From Eimeria necatrix (lineage: Eukaryota > Apicomplexa > Conoidasida > Eucoccidiorida > Eimeriidae), in NCBI RefSeq assembly GCF_000499385.1, contig NW_013652890.1, positions 1 through 50,109 of the forward strand: a DNA stretch of 50,109 nucleotides. The letters are read 5' to 3'. The notes beneath the pieces are model-generated. The model saw only the letters and a list, made by a program, of their open reading frames with translations, did not search any database and was not told the DNA's origin. A program made the position numbers and the translations under genes. This document shows positions 13,201 through 25,381 of the stretch, piece after piece (positions within the stretch are counted from its first letter, which is position 1; each line of letters begins with the position of its first letter).

Positions 13201-15398
13201 CGGCACTTCCAACGATTTGGGGGGCTCTGCATGCGTTTGCTGCTGCTGCAGCCCCACCCTTGCTCTACTCTGCTGCGCTGCAGCAACAGCAGCAGCACCA
13301 GGGACCCTCAGCAGCATCTGTTTTCAGGCTCCTCGACTTGCAGCCAAGTCTGCTGCTTCTGCTGACAGCTCCCGCGTGGCAGCCCTCAGTTGGCGCCCAT
13401 CGCTGCAACGACAGCGACAACAACAACAGCAGCAGCAGCAGCAGCTTAGCTTCGTTGCTGCGAAACAGCACGGACAGCCAACACCCACAAGTTCTGTGTC
13501 TGCCCACTGACGTTACTGACAACGCCTTGCTGATGCTGCTGTCATCTTTGGATTTGACAATTGAGCTGTACAGTCAGTCCGCGCTGCTGCTGCTGTCGCC
13601 GCTGCTGTCAGGCATCCGCTGCAGCAGGAAAGCGCTGCTGTCTCACTGCCCCTTCCGTCCTTGCTGCAGCTCGTCAGCAGCAACAGCAGCAGCAGCAGCA
13701 GAGGAAGTGCAGGAGGCCTTGTCGCTCCCAGCCGAAGCCAACACCACAGAGGGCCCCAACAGCGGCTCCAGCACTCCAGTCTTAACACCAAGAAGTCAAG
13801 AACTGCTGCGGGGGTCAAGTGGGCGTTCGCTGCAGCAGGCTGCTGCTCGTCTTTCTCTGTCGTTGTGCCTTCGTGTTGCAGCTCCTGCTGCTGCTGCGAA
13901 GAGAGTGGCAAGGTGCAGCAGCAGCTGCTGCGGCAGCAGCAACCCCAACCACAGAAGCAGCAACGGCGGCTCGGCCACGCGTCTACAGTGCCCATGGGCA
14001 GTGCATTCTGCGCTGTTTGATTTGCTGCAGCAGCAGCAGCAGCGGCGCGGGGCGCGGCGCCTGCTGGCAGCAGCAGCAAAAGGTGCATCGCCTTCCTCCT
14101 CTTCACAGTCACTTGCTGCACCGGAGGGCCCTCTTCCTGGAAGCTCCTTAGAGACGGAAACAGACAGTGTCTTTGTTGCTGTCTCCTCTCAGCTTGTTGC
14201 GCTGGCTCACGCGCAGCTGCTGGCAGCAGCGGAAGCAGCAGCAGATGCACGCAGAATTACTGCTGCTGCAGCTGCACTGCAGAACCAGCAGCAGCAGGCC
14301 CTGTACGAAGAGGGGTCCTTCAGCATCTCTGCTGCCGTGGCAGGCCTTATACTGGTGCCATCCTGCAGCACTTCAGCTGCTGCTGCTACTGGGGATCCAG
14401 CTGCCGGTGCTGCTGCTGCTGCAGATGACTCCTCTTCCCACTTCGGCATGCCGGTGCTGCTCCCGCTGCTGCTGCAGCTGCTGCGAGACACCCTGGAGAT
14501 GCCGTCTATACACCCCAAAGTCTTGGGAGTACCAGCGCTGTATTGTTGCCTGAGCTCCTGCGTCAGCGAGCTGCAGCAACAGTTGCAGCAAGAGTGTTGC
14601 TGCTGCAGCTGCAGCAGCTGCTGCACTTGCAGCTGCAGCAGCGACAGCGGGTGTGGAGAAGCCGCATTGTCGTTGCTGGAGCTGCGGCGGCTTTACAGTG
14701 TCTCAGCTGCCTGCTGCTGCGGCTTGGCCTTGAGCTTGTTTTCGTGTATGCCTTCTGTCTTCTCCTCCGACAGCAGCATGCTGCTGCAGCACATGCCGTC
14801 CGCAGCAACTGCGTCGGCAGCAGCAGCAGCCGCAGCAGCGCCTCTGGGCTCGGAGGGTCCCGCATTGAAGAGAAGCAGCAGCAGCATTGGCAAGCCACAT
14901 GCAGCTGTTTTGTCTAGAAGCAACAGCAGCAGCAACAACAACAAATGCGAGGAGGACAGAATGCTGTCGCTAGCACATCAGGTGGCAAAACTGCTGCAGT
15001 TGATTCTTTCCAGGCCTCGATGTCTGCTGCTGCAGCAGGATGTGCTGAAGCTGCTGCAGCAGATCCTGGAGCCGCGCTGGGTCGACATTTCCCACACAAA
15101 TGCAGCTGCAGCCGAAAGAGGAGGGGCAGCAGCAGCAGCAGCAGCATCAGCGCCTGCATTTGCTCTTGCTGCTTGTGTTGCAGTTAGAGTGTTCGAGTTT
15201 CTCGTGGAAGCAACACAAGCTGTACAAACAGAGACACAGCGCACAGCAGTAGCATTGCTGGGGCAGCAAGCTGTGCTGCTGCAGCAGCACCAGCAGCAAG
15301 CGCAGCAACAGCAATATGAGCGGCAGCCTACAATCTCTAATATGCCTCTGCAACATCAACAGCAGGACTCTACAACGGCAGCACGTGCAACAGCAGCG

Positions 15399-15429
<31 letters not shown>

Positions 15430-17124
15430 CATACTCCCTTTGCAGCAGCTTTTATTGCCTGAACTCGTCTCTTGTTGAGTTTCTTGGGACACAGTTGCGG
15501 CCTGTCTTCATGCGCTCTCTGCTGCCTGCTGCTGCAGGGCTGCTCCCGCTGCTATGCGACTCGCACACGCACTCCACTTCAGCAGCAGCAGCAGCAGGCT
15601 CAGCAGCAGCACGGCGCACGTCTATGCTAAGCGCAGCAGCAGAGAGCTGGGGAGGAAGAGGGATGGGGTGTTTGTGGGACGACCTCTGCTGCTGCAGCCG
15701 CATGCAGTGGGCGCTGCAGCAGACATCCTTTCTCCCGCTGCAGCAGCTGCCGCCACCCGCGCTGCTGCGTCCGCTGCTCCACAGAAACTCTCTGTTGCAG
15801 GCAGTGCGCCACCTTACCAACAGGCAGCAGCAGCAACACCACCACCACCACCATCACCATGTAGACCACCACCAGCAGCAGCAGCAGCAACAGAAGCAGC
15901 AGCATGTGCACCCGCACAGTCACAGCAAAGACGGGCAAGGCGAGGATCACGTGTTGCAGCTAGACGAGCTGCAGGAGCAGATTGAGAACAAGCATTTGCA
16001 GCAGCAGCAGCAACAGCACTTTGGTCCTGATGCAGCACACCACCATAATGCAGCAGCAAGGGAGCGGCACGCCGCAACACCTTCCTGCAACAGCCCCACG
16101 CCCAGGGGCTCCAGTAGGCGTTTCAGCAGCTGCTTCCCCACCCAAGATAAGGGGCAGCAGCAGGAGAACCAGCAGCAGCAGCAGCACCAGCAGGTCATTT
16201 CAAGCCGTGTAGCGGAGCACATGTTAGCAGCCACCTGCCTCCCTGCTGTTCCTGTTGTTGCTGCTGCACTTTTCCCTGGGTGGCTCGTGCAGGCTGCATG
16301 CAGCAGCAGCAACGGCAGCAACGCCTTCGAGGTGGTAAGGCACAGCCACAACCTGAAACCACTGCAGCAGCAACAGCAGCAGCAGCAGCAGCGACAGCAA
16401 GAGGACGGCAGCATAGCTGCCTTAAGCTCGCTAGTACAGGACTGGGCCGTGCTGCCGCTTGGAGCGTTATTGGGGTCAGTTATTGCTGCGTGCAGCTGCA
16501 GCAGCAGCAGCAGACACACCATTCCTGCTGGCCTTTCTGTATCTGGGGATGTTGTGGCGAGTGTATCTACATCTGAGGGGCCCCCAAGGGGCCTCCGCTC
16601 GCTATCAATGCCCTTGTCGCTGCTTGGGCTGGCTACCCAGAACAGCATGCGTTGTGCTGCTGCAGTTGCAGCAGCAGCAGCAACAGCGGAGGGTCGGTAT
16701 AGAGACGCGGCACGCCGCGTCAAGTACCAGCCGCTGCAGCAGCAAGGCGAGCAACAGCAGCAGACGGAAGCAGCAGCACACCTGCCGCAGCTGCTGCAGC
16801 TGCCTTTAGTCAGCGACATCTGCGGGCCTGGTGGCGCCTTCCCTTGCTTGCTGCGGTCTCACCGGCCTTTGTACGCGGTAGGAGCAGCAAAAGAAGCGGC
16901 AGAAACAGCAGCAGCATCAGGGCTGAGCAGGGAAGGCAGCGAAGACTGCGTGCTGCAGCAACAACAGCAGCAGCAACAGCTGCAGCAGCTGCTGCATAGG
17001 CAGGCCGGCGCTGTGGGAGTGGCCGAATGGGTGGGGATGCTGCTTTCCCGCGACGTCTCCCTTTACACGGTAACTCAAACTTCACGCCTGTGCGCGTACT
17101 CTCGTCTGCTGGCTCGTGTCACCG

Positions 17125-17160
<36 letters not shown>

Positions 17161-19664
17161 CCGTATTTCCGTACGGAGTCTTCTCCCCACTATCTGCCAT
17201 GCGGTCAGCCTTTGAGTTCACAGGAGTTATTGCTGCACATCCCTTTTTGCCCATTTTTGCTGCGCTGCTGAGGGCCCCACAGGGACAGACAGAAAAGGGG
17301 GGGCCTTCAGTGATAACTCCTGTGCTGCGGCCATTTGGTTCGGGGGCTCGGAGCCTTCCGAGGTCCCCTCCCGCAGCTGCTGCAGCTGCTGCAGCTGTTG
17401 CAGCAGCAGCAGGTTCTCGTGCTGCAGCTGCGGACTCTGCAGCAGCAGCAGCTGCGGCAGCAAGTGACAAAAGCGGCTCAGACGTGCAGCGCCTCGACAC
17501 TTTAGAACGAAGTGCAACCGAAGTCCACGAGCAGCCGCTGCAGCAGCAGCCACAGCAGCTGCAGCGACAGCAGTCTGGAAAGAAGGGACTGCACGCGCTT
17601 CCCTTGCTGTTGCGTTTGCAGCAGCAGCAGGTCGGGCCTTCCGGGCAAGCGCGGGCAGTTGCTGCAAGCTTGGCTGCAGCAGCAGCAAATGAAGTGACAT
17701 GTGCTGCGTGGGTGCCCCAAGGAGATAGTATCCTTGTTTGTGATGCAGCAGGATGGGCCTACCTCTTTTGTTTGCTGCGAGGTCCTCTGCTGTCCCCTTC
17801 TCTCGTAGCAGAAGCCCTAAGCGCCTCTGCTGCAGCAGCAGCTGCTGCTGCGCAAGCTGTTGCATCTGCTACGGCTAGGCCTGCTGCAGCAGACAACAGC
17901 TTGACGCCTGCGAGCCGCAGCAGCAGCACAAATATGCGCAGCAGCAACAGCGCCAGCTATGATCTGCAGCAGCAGCGCGCCTGCAGGCCGGCACTTTGCT
18001 GGAGGCCCCACACTGTGACGCAGCAAATAGCAGCAGCTGATGGCAGCGGCGCCTTTGCTGTCACACTAGGCGTTGGGCTGCCGCAGCAGCTGCTGCAGCA
18101 AGACACTTCATTAATTGCGGGTGCTGCTGGACCCCGAAGTCTGCTGCAGCGTTTGGGATCGGGGGAGACTGCATGCGGCGACACAGGGGCTCCTTTTGTT
18201 GCGGGCAGCAACCACTGCAGCAGCAGCAGCAGCAGGGGGGCATTGTTCAGAAGCAAATTTAAAAAGAGGCCCAATGCCCTGAAGCTGTTCGGGAGCCTTC
18301 GCACGACAGCAAAGGAGGGCGTTGTCTCTCGCCTGCTGCATTCTCGCTTCTTCGCCTTCAAATTTCCTGCTGCTGCAGCGTTGCAGCAGCAAAGACGGGA
18401 TGCAGCAGCAGCACCAGCAGCTCCTTTTGTCGGGGGGGCCCCCAGGGCCCTCTCGTGGAGAGCGCGGGCCTTTAGAATTTCCTCCAGAGGCTCTCGTGGC
18501 CTTCTGCGGGGACTTGGGGGCCCTATGTCTGCTAATGGCAGCACCAAGGGTGCTGGTGCTCCCGCGAAGCAGCGGCAGCAGCGCCCGCAGCAGCAGCAGC
18601 AGCATGCAGACGGGGAGGAAGATGAAGAGGCTTGGTTCGACTCGGCTGCATGGACTGCCAGTCTGTGGGGTTTGGGATCTTCTGCTTCTGCAGACTGTGA
18701 AGGCTCTGCAGAGAGCTCAGGTGTACATACACCTGACAGCAGCTCCCGCTGCAGCATGCCAGCTATCGAGGGCCCCTGCTTCGGCGTGTGGCAGCTAACG
18801 AGTGTGGGGCCCTCAGGGGGCCCCCGCCTGATTTCTGTCATAACTTGTGACGATTTGCTGCAGACGCGCGCCCGTCTTGCCAACTCTGCTGCTGCTCCTG
18901 CTGCAGGAAAAGCAGCAAAAAAGCAAGCAGCAGCAGCCGGCGAAGGCAGCACCTGGTCCGTCGAGGCCACGCACATCCCCACGTGCTTCTGCATGGCTGT
19001 GCTTCAGGAGGGCCCTGCCTGCTGCACTGCGTGTCTTGCAGCAGCAGCAGGGTGTTCAGGCAGCTGCTGCAGCAGCAACCTGACATCCACCTGCTGCGGG
19101 GGCAGCTGCGCTGCGCTGCGCTGCGTTGTTTACGGTGACACAGAGGGCACAGTGCATGCAGTGGACTTGGGGCTTGAAGAAGAAGTACTGCGCTGGGAAG
19201 CCCACAGGGGGTCATCTATTGTTTCTGTGTCTGTCTCCCGAGCTTCGGGCTGGGGCAGCGCAGCACCGGAGGTGTGGCTCGTTACTGCTGCTGCTGCTGG
19301 CGTAGGCGGCAGCAGCAGCAGCAGCGAGGGAACCGTGCTGCGCTGCTGGTCCATAGTGGGGCTAGGAGAGGGGGGCCCCGTGCTGCTGCATCAGCTGCAT
19401 GTAAGTGCCGACGCAGTGATGCCTCCTGGGGTATCGGCCCGGCTCTCAGCGGCTCCGGGCCGCGGCGCAGCAGCAGCAGCAGCACCCGCAGCAGCAGCAG
19501 CAGCAGCAGGGGGCTCGAACGCACTCGCCCGCCTCCTCGGAGCCTACAAAACAGCGGACACTGAGGAACACGACAAAGACCAACAGGCCACAGTGTTCAG
19601 CTTGGGGGGCCGCAGCAGTTTGGTTGTAGAGGGTGGCGATATGCTGCTGCTGGCTAGGGTTTAA
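3169..19664 (+). CDS. Rav1/DmX-like (rabconnectin-3 type) WD40 protein
   Basis: Modelled exons are 3169-5242, 5576-10566, 10772-11098, 11411-11568 and 11918-19664. All four introns are GT-AG and agree in phase, giving about 5,100 residues. The family call rests on the Rav1 C-terminal module spread over exons 2-5: DICWCLH, then GVGFWLRSPS, LVALWAAVSGKKSL, DFADPRWRSAAERNAFRLL, LALAFFCLACSYREIADVC and LLTDTQLALFLCRV, in family order across three splice junctions. WD40-like strands occur near the N-terminus (ATGCSSNTYLWSLQ, about residue 540) and the C-terminus (CAAWVPQGDSILVCD, about 4445; VVYGDTEGTVHAVDLG, about 4920). Family members act in RAVE/rabconnectin complexes that reassemble V-ATPase on acidic membranes. 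The length exceeds the usual roughly 3,000 residues because of many Gln, Ala, Ser and His runs. An in-frame intron at 10081-10218 is possible. The start is the first ATG after an in-frame stop; upstream exons may exist. Confidence 0.85.
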
Positions 19665-21265
19665 GAAAAAGAAAAAGCCAAATCTCCAAGAAAGCTGACA
19701 GGCAAATGGCTTCTGTCTGGGTTTCGCAGGAAATGCACAGGGCTCAGTGCACAGCCAGCGCGCAGCTGCTGCAGTCAGAGTGCTGCTGCGTTCAGCTGCT
19801 GCATGCATGCACGGAATGGCCCAGCTTGCTTTGCAGCAGGGCTGCGCAAGGCCACTTAGAAGCGTCAGAGCTACATTTAGGAACACCACAGCTGCTGCTG
19901 CTTCGAATAGTTGCAGCAGCAGCAGCAGAAGCACTTTCAGCTTCGTGCTCGGTTTTATGTTTGCGGGGACCTCTTCGTTTGTCTTTATATCTAGTATTTG
20001 CAAGTGCTTCACAATTATACGTAGAGTTATGGGGGGCCTTCTGGTGGTGTGGGGCTTCTTCCCACGGCTTATTTGCCGTATCCTTCGCGTAGCTAATTAG
20101 CTGCAGCGAGGTGTGGCTGCCTGAGACAAGATAAAGCTGTCTACAGTTAGCTGCAGTTAGCTGTACTTCATTGTGGCTGGGGCTCGACAAGTTCTTTTTG
20201 CGGCGGCTCCGCTCGACTGAGTACCTCCTAATTCGAAGTTTGTACCTTATTTATGAATATCAGGACTGCTTTTGCAGCTATGAATTTGTTTTACAAAAGC
20301 GGATGTTTATTCCTCTCTGAGGAGGCGCGGGGCCAATAGGCCGCGCCAAGACTCTACGTACTAATTAGTGAGAGACAAATAGCATGTGAAAGACGCTACC
20401 CGACTTCATTGAAAGAAACCAGTTCAGGTTTCAGAGTGCTTAGCTTCTAGTGCCCTAGAGAATCTACCCTTTACCCAAATACTGCCTTTTGCAGAACTGG
20501 GTCCCAGCAGCCCTAAAAACGGCCTCCGGCCTCGTTTAAAAGTCAAAATTTACCGGATTTCTCTGTTTCAACTCTTTAAAAAGTCAAAATATTCAAAACT
20601 TGGCTGTCTGTGTACCCTGTAGGTGCTGGAAGTGCAACAGCGTGGTAACTGAAGGCGCCTGGGGGGCGTTGAGTGTGGAGTCGCTCACGGGGTTCAGAGC
20701 TCACTGAAATATATTTCTTTTAAGCTGTTGAAAAGTATAAAGCAAATTATTCGATAATTTCTTCCCTCATATTTCACTGACATGGCCTATAGGGCCACCT
20801 GGTGGGCGCGCCGCTTGGGCTGGGGCGGCGGCGCGCGGCGGCGCCTCTCCGTCTATCTGCCAAGTGAAGGACCAGAGGAAGCAGCAGAAATCTACAAGCA
20901 CAGTTGTCGAACTCATCTTTTATTAGATACATTATTTGGCTTTTGATTAATAGGTTGCTGTCGGTTTTCTTGGGCTGCAGTCTACGTCGGCACGTTGTGA
21001 CCACTGGTCCGCTCTCCAATCGCCAACGCCCATCATTGGGCTAAACACCTCTCCAGCGCCTTATCTTGCCGGCAAACTTGGAGAAGAATAAACAGGTTAG
21101 CAAGGCTGCCTTCAGCCCCTAAGTAAGCTGCAGGACCTTTCTACATTTCAAACAAGCTCAGCAGAATTTCCAAGACCCACGCCTACCAAGCAATCAGTAG
21201 ACCCTGACAGAATGCTTGTTTCTCTGTGTCCTTTGCATGCTGGCTTTTCTCTTGGTCGCAGCACA
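19665..21265. other. Repeat-poor intergenic spacer
   Basis: Mixed-composition DNA between the DmX-like stop and the next start, almost free of CAG runs after 19.95 kb and of telomere-like repeats. No open frame looks coding. It holds a GC-rich inverted repeat at 20324-20347 and a GC-rich patch near 20795-20850 in otherwise AT-rich DNA. It presumably carries the 3' UTR of the DmX-like gene and the promoter of the next gene; a TGCATGC, a motif enriched in coccidian promoters, sits at 21234-21240, close to the start. Confidence 0.5.
20324..20347. repeat. GC-rich inverted repeat
   Basis: GGCGCGG and CCGCGCC arms flank an inner GGCC-AATA-GGCC, so 11 pairs can form if two extra G bases bulge. It lies in the spacer 3' of the DmX-like gene. 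No function is evident. Confidence 0.45.
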
Positions 21266-21666
21266 ATGGTGGTCTTGAGGCGCCGCACGCAGCAGCTGCT
21301 GCTGCTGGGCACATTGGGGCTCTACGTGGCTGCTGCTGTTGCTTCTGCTGCTGCCGACGACTCCACCAGAGCGTTGCTGGAGGCGGAGCGGGCCGGCCAC
21401 ACTGCTGCACTTCGGGAGCGGGAAGTAGATGCTGCAGCAACGCGCATGGAAGCTGAGGCCGCAGCAGCAGCTGCTGCTGCAGCAAAAGCCTCGAAGCCAA
21501 GCGCCGAGGAGAGGAAGCTATACCCTATGGAAGCGCCCTACTACTTGCCAGAAGCAGCAGGACGCATTCTGGGTCTTGAAGAGGCATCAACGGGGCGTCT
21601 TGAAGTGCCAGACTGGACTTACGGGGTCGAGGACCCCCCTGAGGCCAAGCAGCAGCAGGGGGAGCA

Positions 21667-21699
<33 letters not shown>

Positions 21700-21979
21700 C
21701 ACCCTGCACGAAGCCGTCAGAATAGACTTCAACAGACCCTTCCCCCCCTCGGGGCCCTGGGCCCCCGTCTACTTCTCCGGCAGGGGCCAGCAGTACCCTA
21801 TGGGGCCCCTGCTGCTGGCCTGCGCGCGCAGGCCCAGCGGGCGGGCCACCTGCTACGTTGTTCCCCAAACCCCCTACGTCCCTGTAAGCCCCCCTAAACC
21901 CTAAACCCTAATCCCTAAACCCCAAACCCTCTCCCCTCCTCCCCAGCCCCCGAGGCCGGCCCTAGCGCTGCAGAAAACC

Positions 21980-22018
<39 letters not shown>

Positions 22019-24663
22019 GGAGTTTGCGGGTGTTGTGCGTGTGGCGCCCCTCAGCCCCCTGGAACCACCTTGTACAGGGCCTGGGGCATGTGGGGCGACC
22101 GGGCCACAGGCCGGGCCTTTGTGTCCATCTTGGGGCCCACAGCAAGTGCGGGGGCCCTGGGGGCCCCCCCGTTTTGCTGCGAAACTTCGGGGAATGCTGC
22201 TGGCTGCATTGCATGCACGGGGCTGCCCAGCGCGTCTTACGACCCTTTGAATTCGGGCGAAGGACCTGCAGCGGGGGAGGAGCCGCGGGGCCCCGGCAGC
22301 AGCAGCAGCAGCAGCAGCAGGCCCGCAGAGTCCGAGAGAAAAGACAAAGACGCAGACTCTTGGCAGCAGGCCTCGCAGTTCGAGCCAGTCAGCCCTCAGG
22401 AGCTCTTCACGCTGCTCCCCAAGGTCAAGCAGCAGCTCGGAGGAGACCCCGACGTGAGATGGCTGCTGCTGCTGCTGCTGCTGTTGCTGCTGCAGCTGAT
22501 GGACGTGCTGCTGCTGGGGAATTGTGAACTCCGGCCCCCCCGATGCTGCTGCTGCTGCCATTGCTGCTGCTGCTTTCGTGCCGCATTTCTCTGGCCACTG
22601 TTGGTGCTGCAGCTGCCTTTTACCCCTCCGAATGATGTGCTGCTTGCTGCTTGCTGCTGCTGCTGCTGCTGCTGCAGCCCGAGAACCTCCCCTGTGCTGC
22701 AACGGAGCCTCCGGCTCCGGGCGTTCCCACTCTTGGTGACGTCTTGCGTTCCCGCACAGTAAGTTCAAATGCTGAATTTACATGCTTTTGACTTTTTAGA
22801 CCCTTTTGGTTCTTTTAATCCTTTTTATTCTTTAAATCCTGAATATTTTTTGTTTATTTGAATGTTTTTTGTTTATTTGGACCTCAGGATCTTTCTTTGT
22901 TCGAGTCCATGTTGAGAACTTCCCACGTGCAGCAGCTGGTGCCCTGCCCAATGACCTTCCTTGCAGTGCCTGATGACAGAGCCCGAGACTTCCAGGGGGC
23001 TCGGCCCCCCCCCTGTCTTGCTGCTGCACTAGCGAGGCCGGAGAACCAGAGAAACGTCCTCAAGCTCGTCGGGTCAGCTAGGGTTTAGGGTTTAGGGTTT
23101 AGGGTTTAGCGCCTGCGGCCTCGCTCATCCAGCGCTTACCGTCTGGAGCCTCGAGGCTACGGTTTAGGGTTTAGGGTCTGAGGCCTGGGGGCTGTAATTA
23201 GGTTTTAGTGCCCACCAAGAGCAGCGATTCTGGCCGTGTGGCTGGCCAGTGTGCTGCAGCAGCAGCGGGCGAGTGTGCTGCAGCAGCAGCAGGCCAGTGT
23301 GCAACAGCAGCAGCAGGGTTTTGCGCGTGTTGCTGCTGCAGCCGCATGGCAGCACTTGGCCGCCTCGAGACCCTTCCCGTTGGCTCCAGTGTTCCCGTCC
23401 TTTACGGCAACGACGGCCGTGTGAGCCGCCGCGGCCAAAACACAACTTGGAACAATGTGGAGCTTCTCAAGGACAAGATTGTCTTCGACAGAGGAGTAAC
23501 CCCCTGCTGCTGCTGCTGCTGCTGCTGCTGGTTGCTGCTGCTGCTGCTGCTGCTGCTGTTGGTTGATGCTGCTGCTGCTGCTGCTGTTGGTCAGTGTTAC
23601 AGGTTAGGGTGTTTTTTGGTGGCTGCGGTGTTGCGGGGGGTTATGCGGCTGTTCTGCCGCTGCTGCTGCTGCTGCTGCTGCAGCTTCTGCATTCCGTGTG
23701 GCTGCTCTTGCTGCAGCTCTTTCTCCGTTCCTGCTGCTGCTTCTACCCCGCGCGTGCTGCTGCTGCAGAGTCCGTGGAAATCTGCATGCGCTGCTGCTTT
23801 TGCTGCTGCAGGTGATTCATTTGCTGTCCCGCAACGACCTGGCGGACGGGGAAAGCCGGGAGCTGCTGCGCCAAATTGTTTATTGGAATTGCCTTCATGA
23901 CCATTTGCTGCAGCACCCGGCCCTCACGCGGTTCGCGCTGCTCATGGTGGACAACCGCAGGTCTCTCCCCATCATCGGCATGCCTCCTGGTGAGGGTTTA
24001 GGGTTTAGGGTTTAGGGTTTAGGGTTCAGGGTTGATTTGTGAGATGCGAGTTCGAGTGTGATGCTGGCACTGGGCGCTGGCCCAGTCCTAGACCCTAAAC
24101 TCTAGATCCTAAATAGACCCTAAAGACCAAACGCTAAACCCTAAACCCTAAACCCTAAACCCTTGGTTGTGCAGGCCCTCGGCCCGACTGGGTGGCTCGG
24201 GAAAACCCGGGTTGGTTTGCGCGGCCCGCGAACCGCTCCGCTGCTGCTGCTGCTAGTGAAGAGCAGCGAGAGAAAAGCAGCAAATCGGAAGCAGCAGCAA
24301 AGGAATCAAAAGAAGAAAGCAGCAAAGGCAAAAGTGCTGAGCGTCCTGAAGCTGAGGGCAGGCCCGAGCCAGAGCAGCAGCAAGCAAAGAGAGGCGCAGC
24401 AGCAACAGCTGCAGCAGCAACTGAGACTGAGAGAGGCGGCGCAGCTGAGGCTGCTGCTGAAGAGGCACGGAAAGCAAAGAAACCATCGCCCGCTGCCCCG
24501 GAAACTGCAGCAGCAGCAGCAGCAGCGGCACCTGCTGCACCAGAGGCTGAAGCAGCAGCGCCAGAAACTGAGGAACGCCGGCCCGAACCTGCGAGGAAAA
24601 GTGAGAGAAAAGCTGCAGACTCCCCAGCAGCAGAAGCGCAGGAAGAAAGCAGGCCAGAAGAGC

Positions 24664-24706
<43 letters not shown>

Positions 24707-24728
24707 GGAGGAGCAGCAGCCGCAATAG
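21266..24728 (+). CDS. Secreted protein with a fasciclin (FAS1)-like domain
   Basis: Six exons fit GT-AG sites with consistent phase: 21266-21883, 21947-22453, 22888-23072, 23342-23495, 23812-23989 and 24175-24728, coding about 731 residues. Residues 1-30 form a signal peptide (basic VVLRRR, then a Leu/Ala hydrophobic run); an in-frame ATG at 21212 would extend it. Exons 1-2 are rich in Pro/Gly/Trp with a Cys cluster. Exons 3-5 (residues about 376-548) read like a FAS1 fold: SLFESMLRTSHVQQLVP, MTFLAVPDD (family: TvFaPtd), LETLPVGSSVPVLYGNDGRV and VIHLLSRN (family: GvvHvId). The usual central YH motif is not evident. Exon 6 is a charged Glu/Lys/Ala tail with no membrane anchor. FAS1 proteins mediate adhesion outside the cell, so a secreted or parasitophorous-vacuole role is inferred. 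Introns 1, 3 and 5 carry telomere-like repeats. The gene structure is firm, the domain call moderate. Confidence 0.72.
21892..21930. repeat. Telomere-like CCCTAAA tract in intron 1 of the FAS1-like gene
   Basis: About five CCCTAAA-type units, two degenerate, start 8 nt after the donor GTAAGC at 21884 and run almost to the acceptor at 21946, making most of this 63-nt intron. Confidence 0.9.
23078..23177. repeat. Telomere-like TTTAGGG tracts in intron 3 of the FAS1-like gene
   Basis: Four TTTAGGG units begin about 6 nt after the donor GTCAGC at 23073; two more follow at 23162-23177 after a spacer. Confidence 0.9.
23993..24163. repeat. Inverted pair of telomere-like tracts in intron 5 of the FAS1-like gene
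   Basis: GGGTTTA units (23993-24030) start 4 nt after the donor at 23990. After a spacer come CCCTAAA-type units, degenerate at 24091-24128 and regular at 24134-24163, ending 12 nt before the acceptor at 24174. The two tracts are reverse complements, so the intron RNA could pair end to end. Confidence 0.9.
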
Positions 24729-25381
24729 TTAAGGCGGCGAGGGCTGAACGATGAAACCCTTCAATCGAAGGGAACTAAGGGGAGCAGCAAACGGGACGGA
24801 GGCAGCAAAAGTGGAAGCAGCATCCTCGGAAGCAGCAGCAAGTACCTCTGTGTCTCATGTCTTCTCCATATTTGTGATTTTGTGGCTGCTCGGGGCCCCG
24901 CATGAGCAGCATCAACAAAGGCGGCAGCAGCAGCTGCAGCAGCAGCCGCAGCAGCAGCTGCAGCAGCATTCGCAGCAGCAGCCGCAGCAGCAGCTGCGGC
25001 TGCCGCGAAGTTCCTGGTGACCGCCGGCATCTCTGTCACCACTGGACGAGGTGTCATAGTTAGGGCTGGCAGAATTAGTGGCTAGAGAGCAGCAGCAGCA
25101 ACAGCTGCTGCAGGTGCTGCTGCAGGTGCTGCTGCAGTGCTGCTGCTTTGCTGCTGCTGCAGCACTGCGGCTACAGCGGCGCGTAGGCGTTGCTACGCCC
25201 GGCCCATTTGACATCCACGCATTTGGCTGTAAAGACACTTGACGTCAAAATCATGTCTTTTGCATTTTTATGAACTTAGAAATATAAAAGTTCTTATTTT
25301 TAGAACAGATTTTATATTTTTAGAATAGATCACTCCGACTCTCTTTAGTGCATGCACAGTCTTCGGAAGTATAGCATTAAT

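Noticed and set aside
24751..25020. Small frame just after the FAS1-like stop, with a hydrophobic segment
   Set aside because: It starts 22 bases after a stop and ends in CAG repeat; no signal or family is recognised, so it is more likely 3' UTR.
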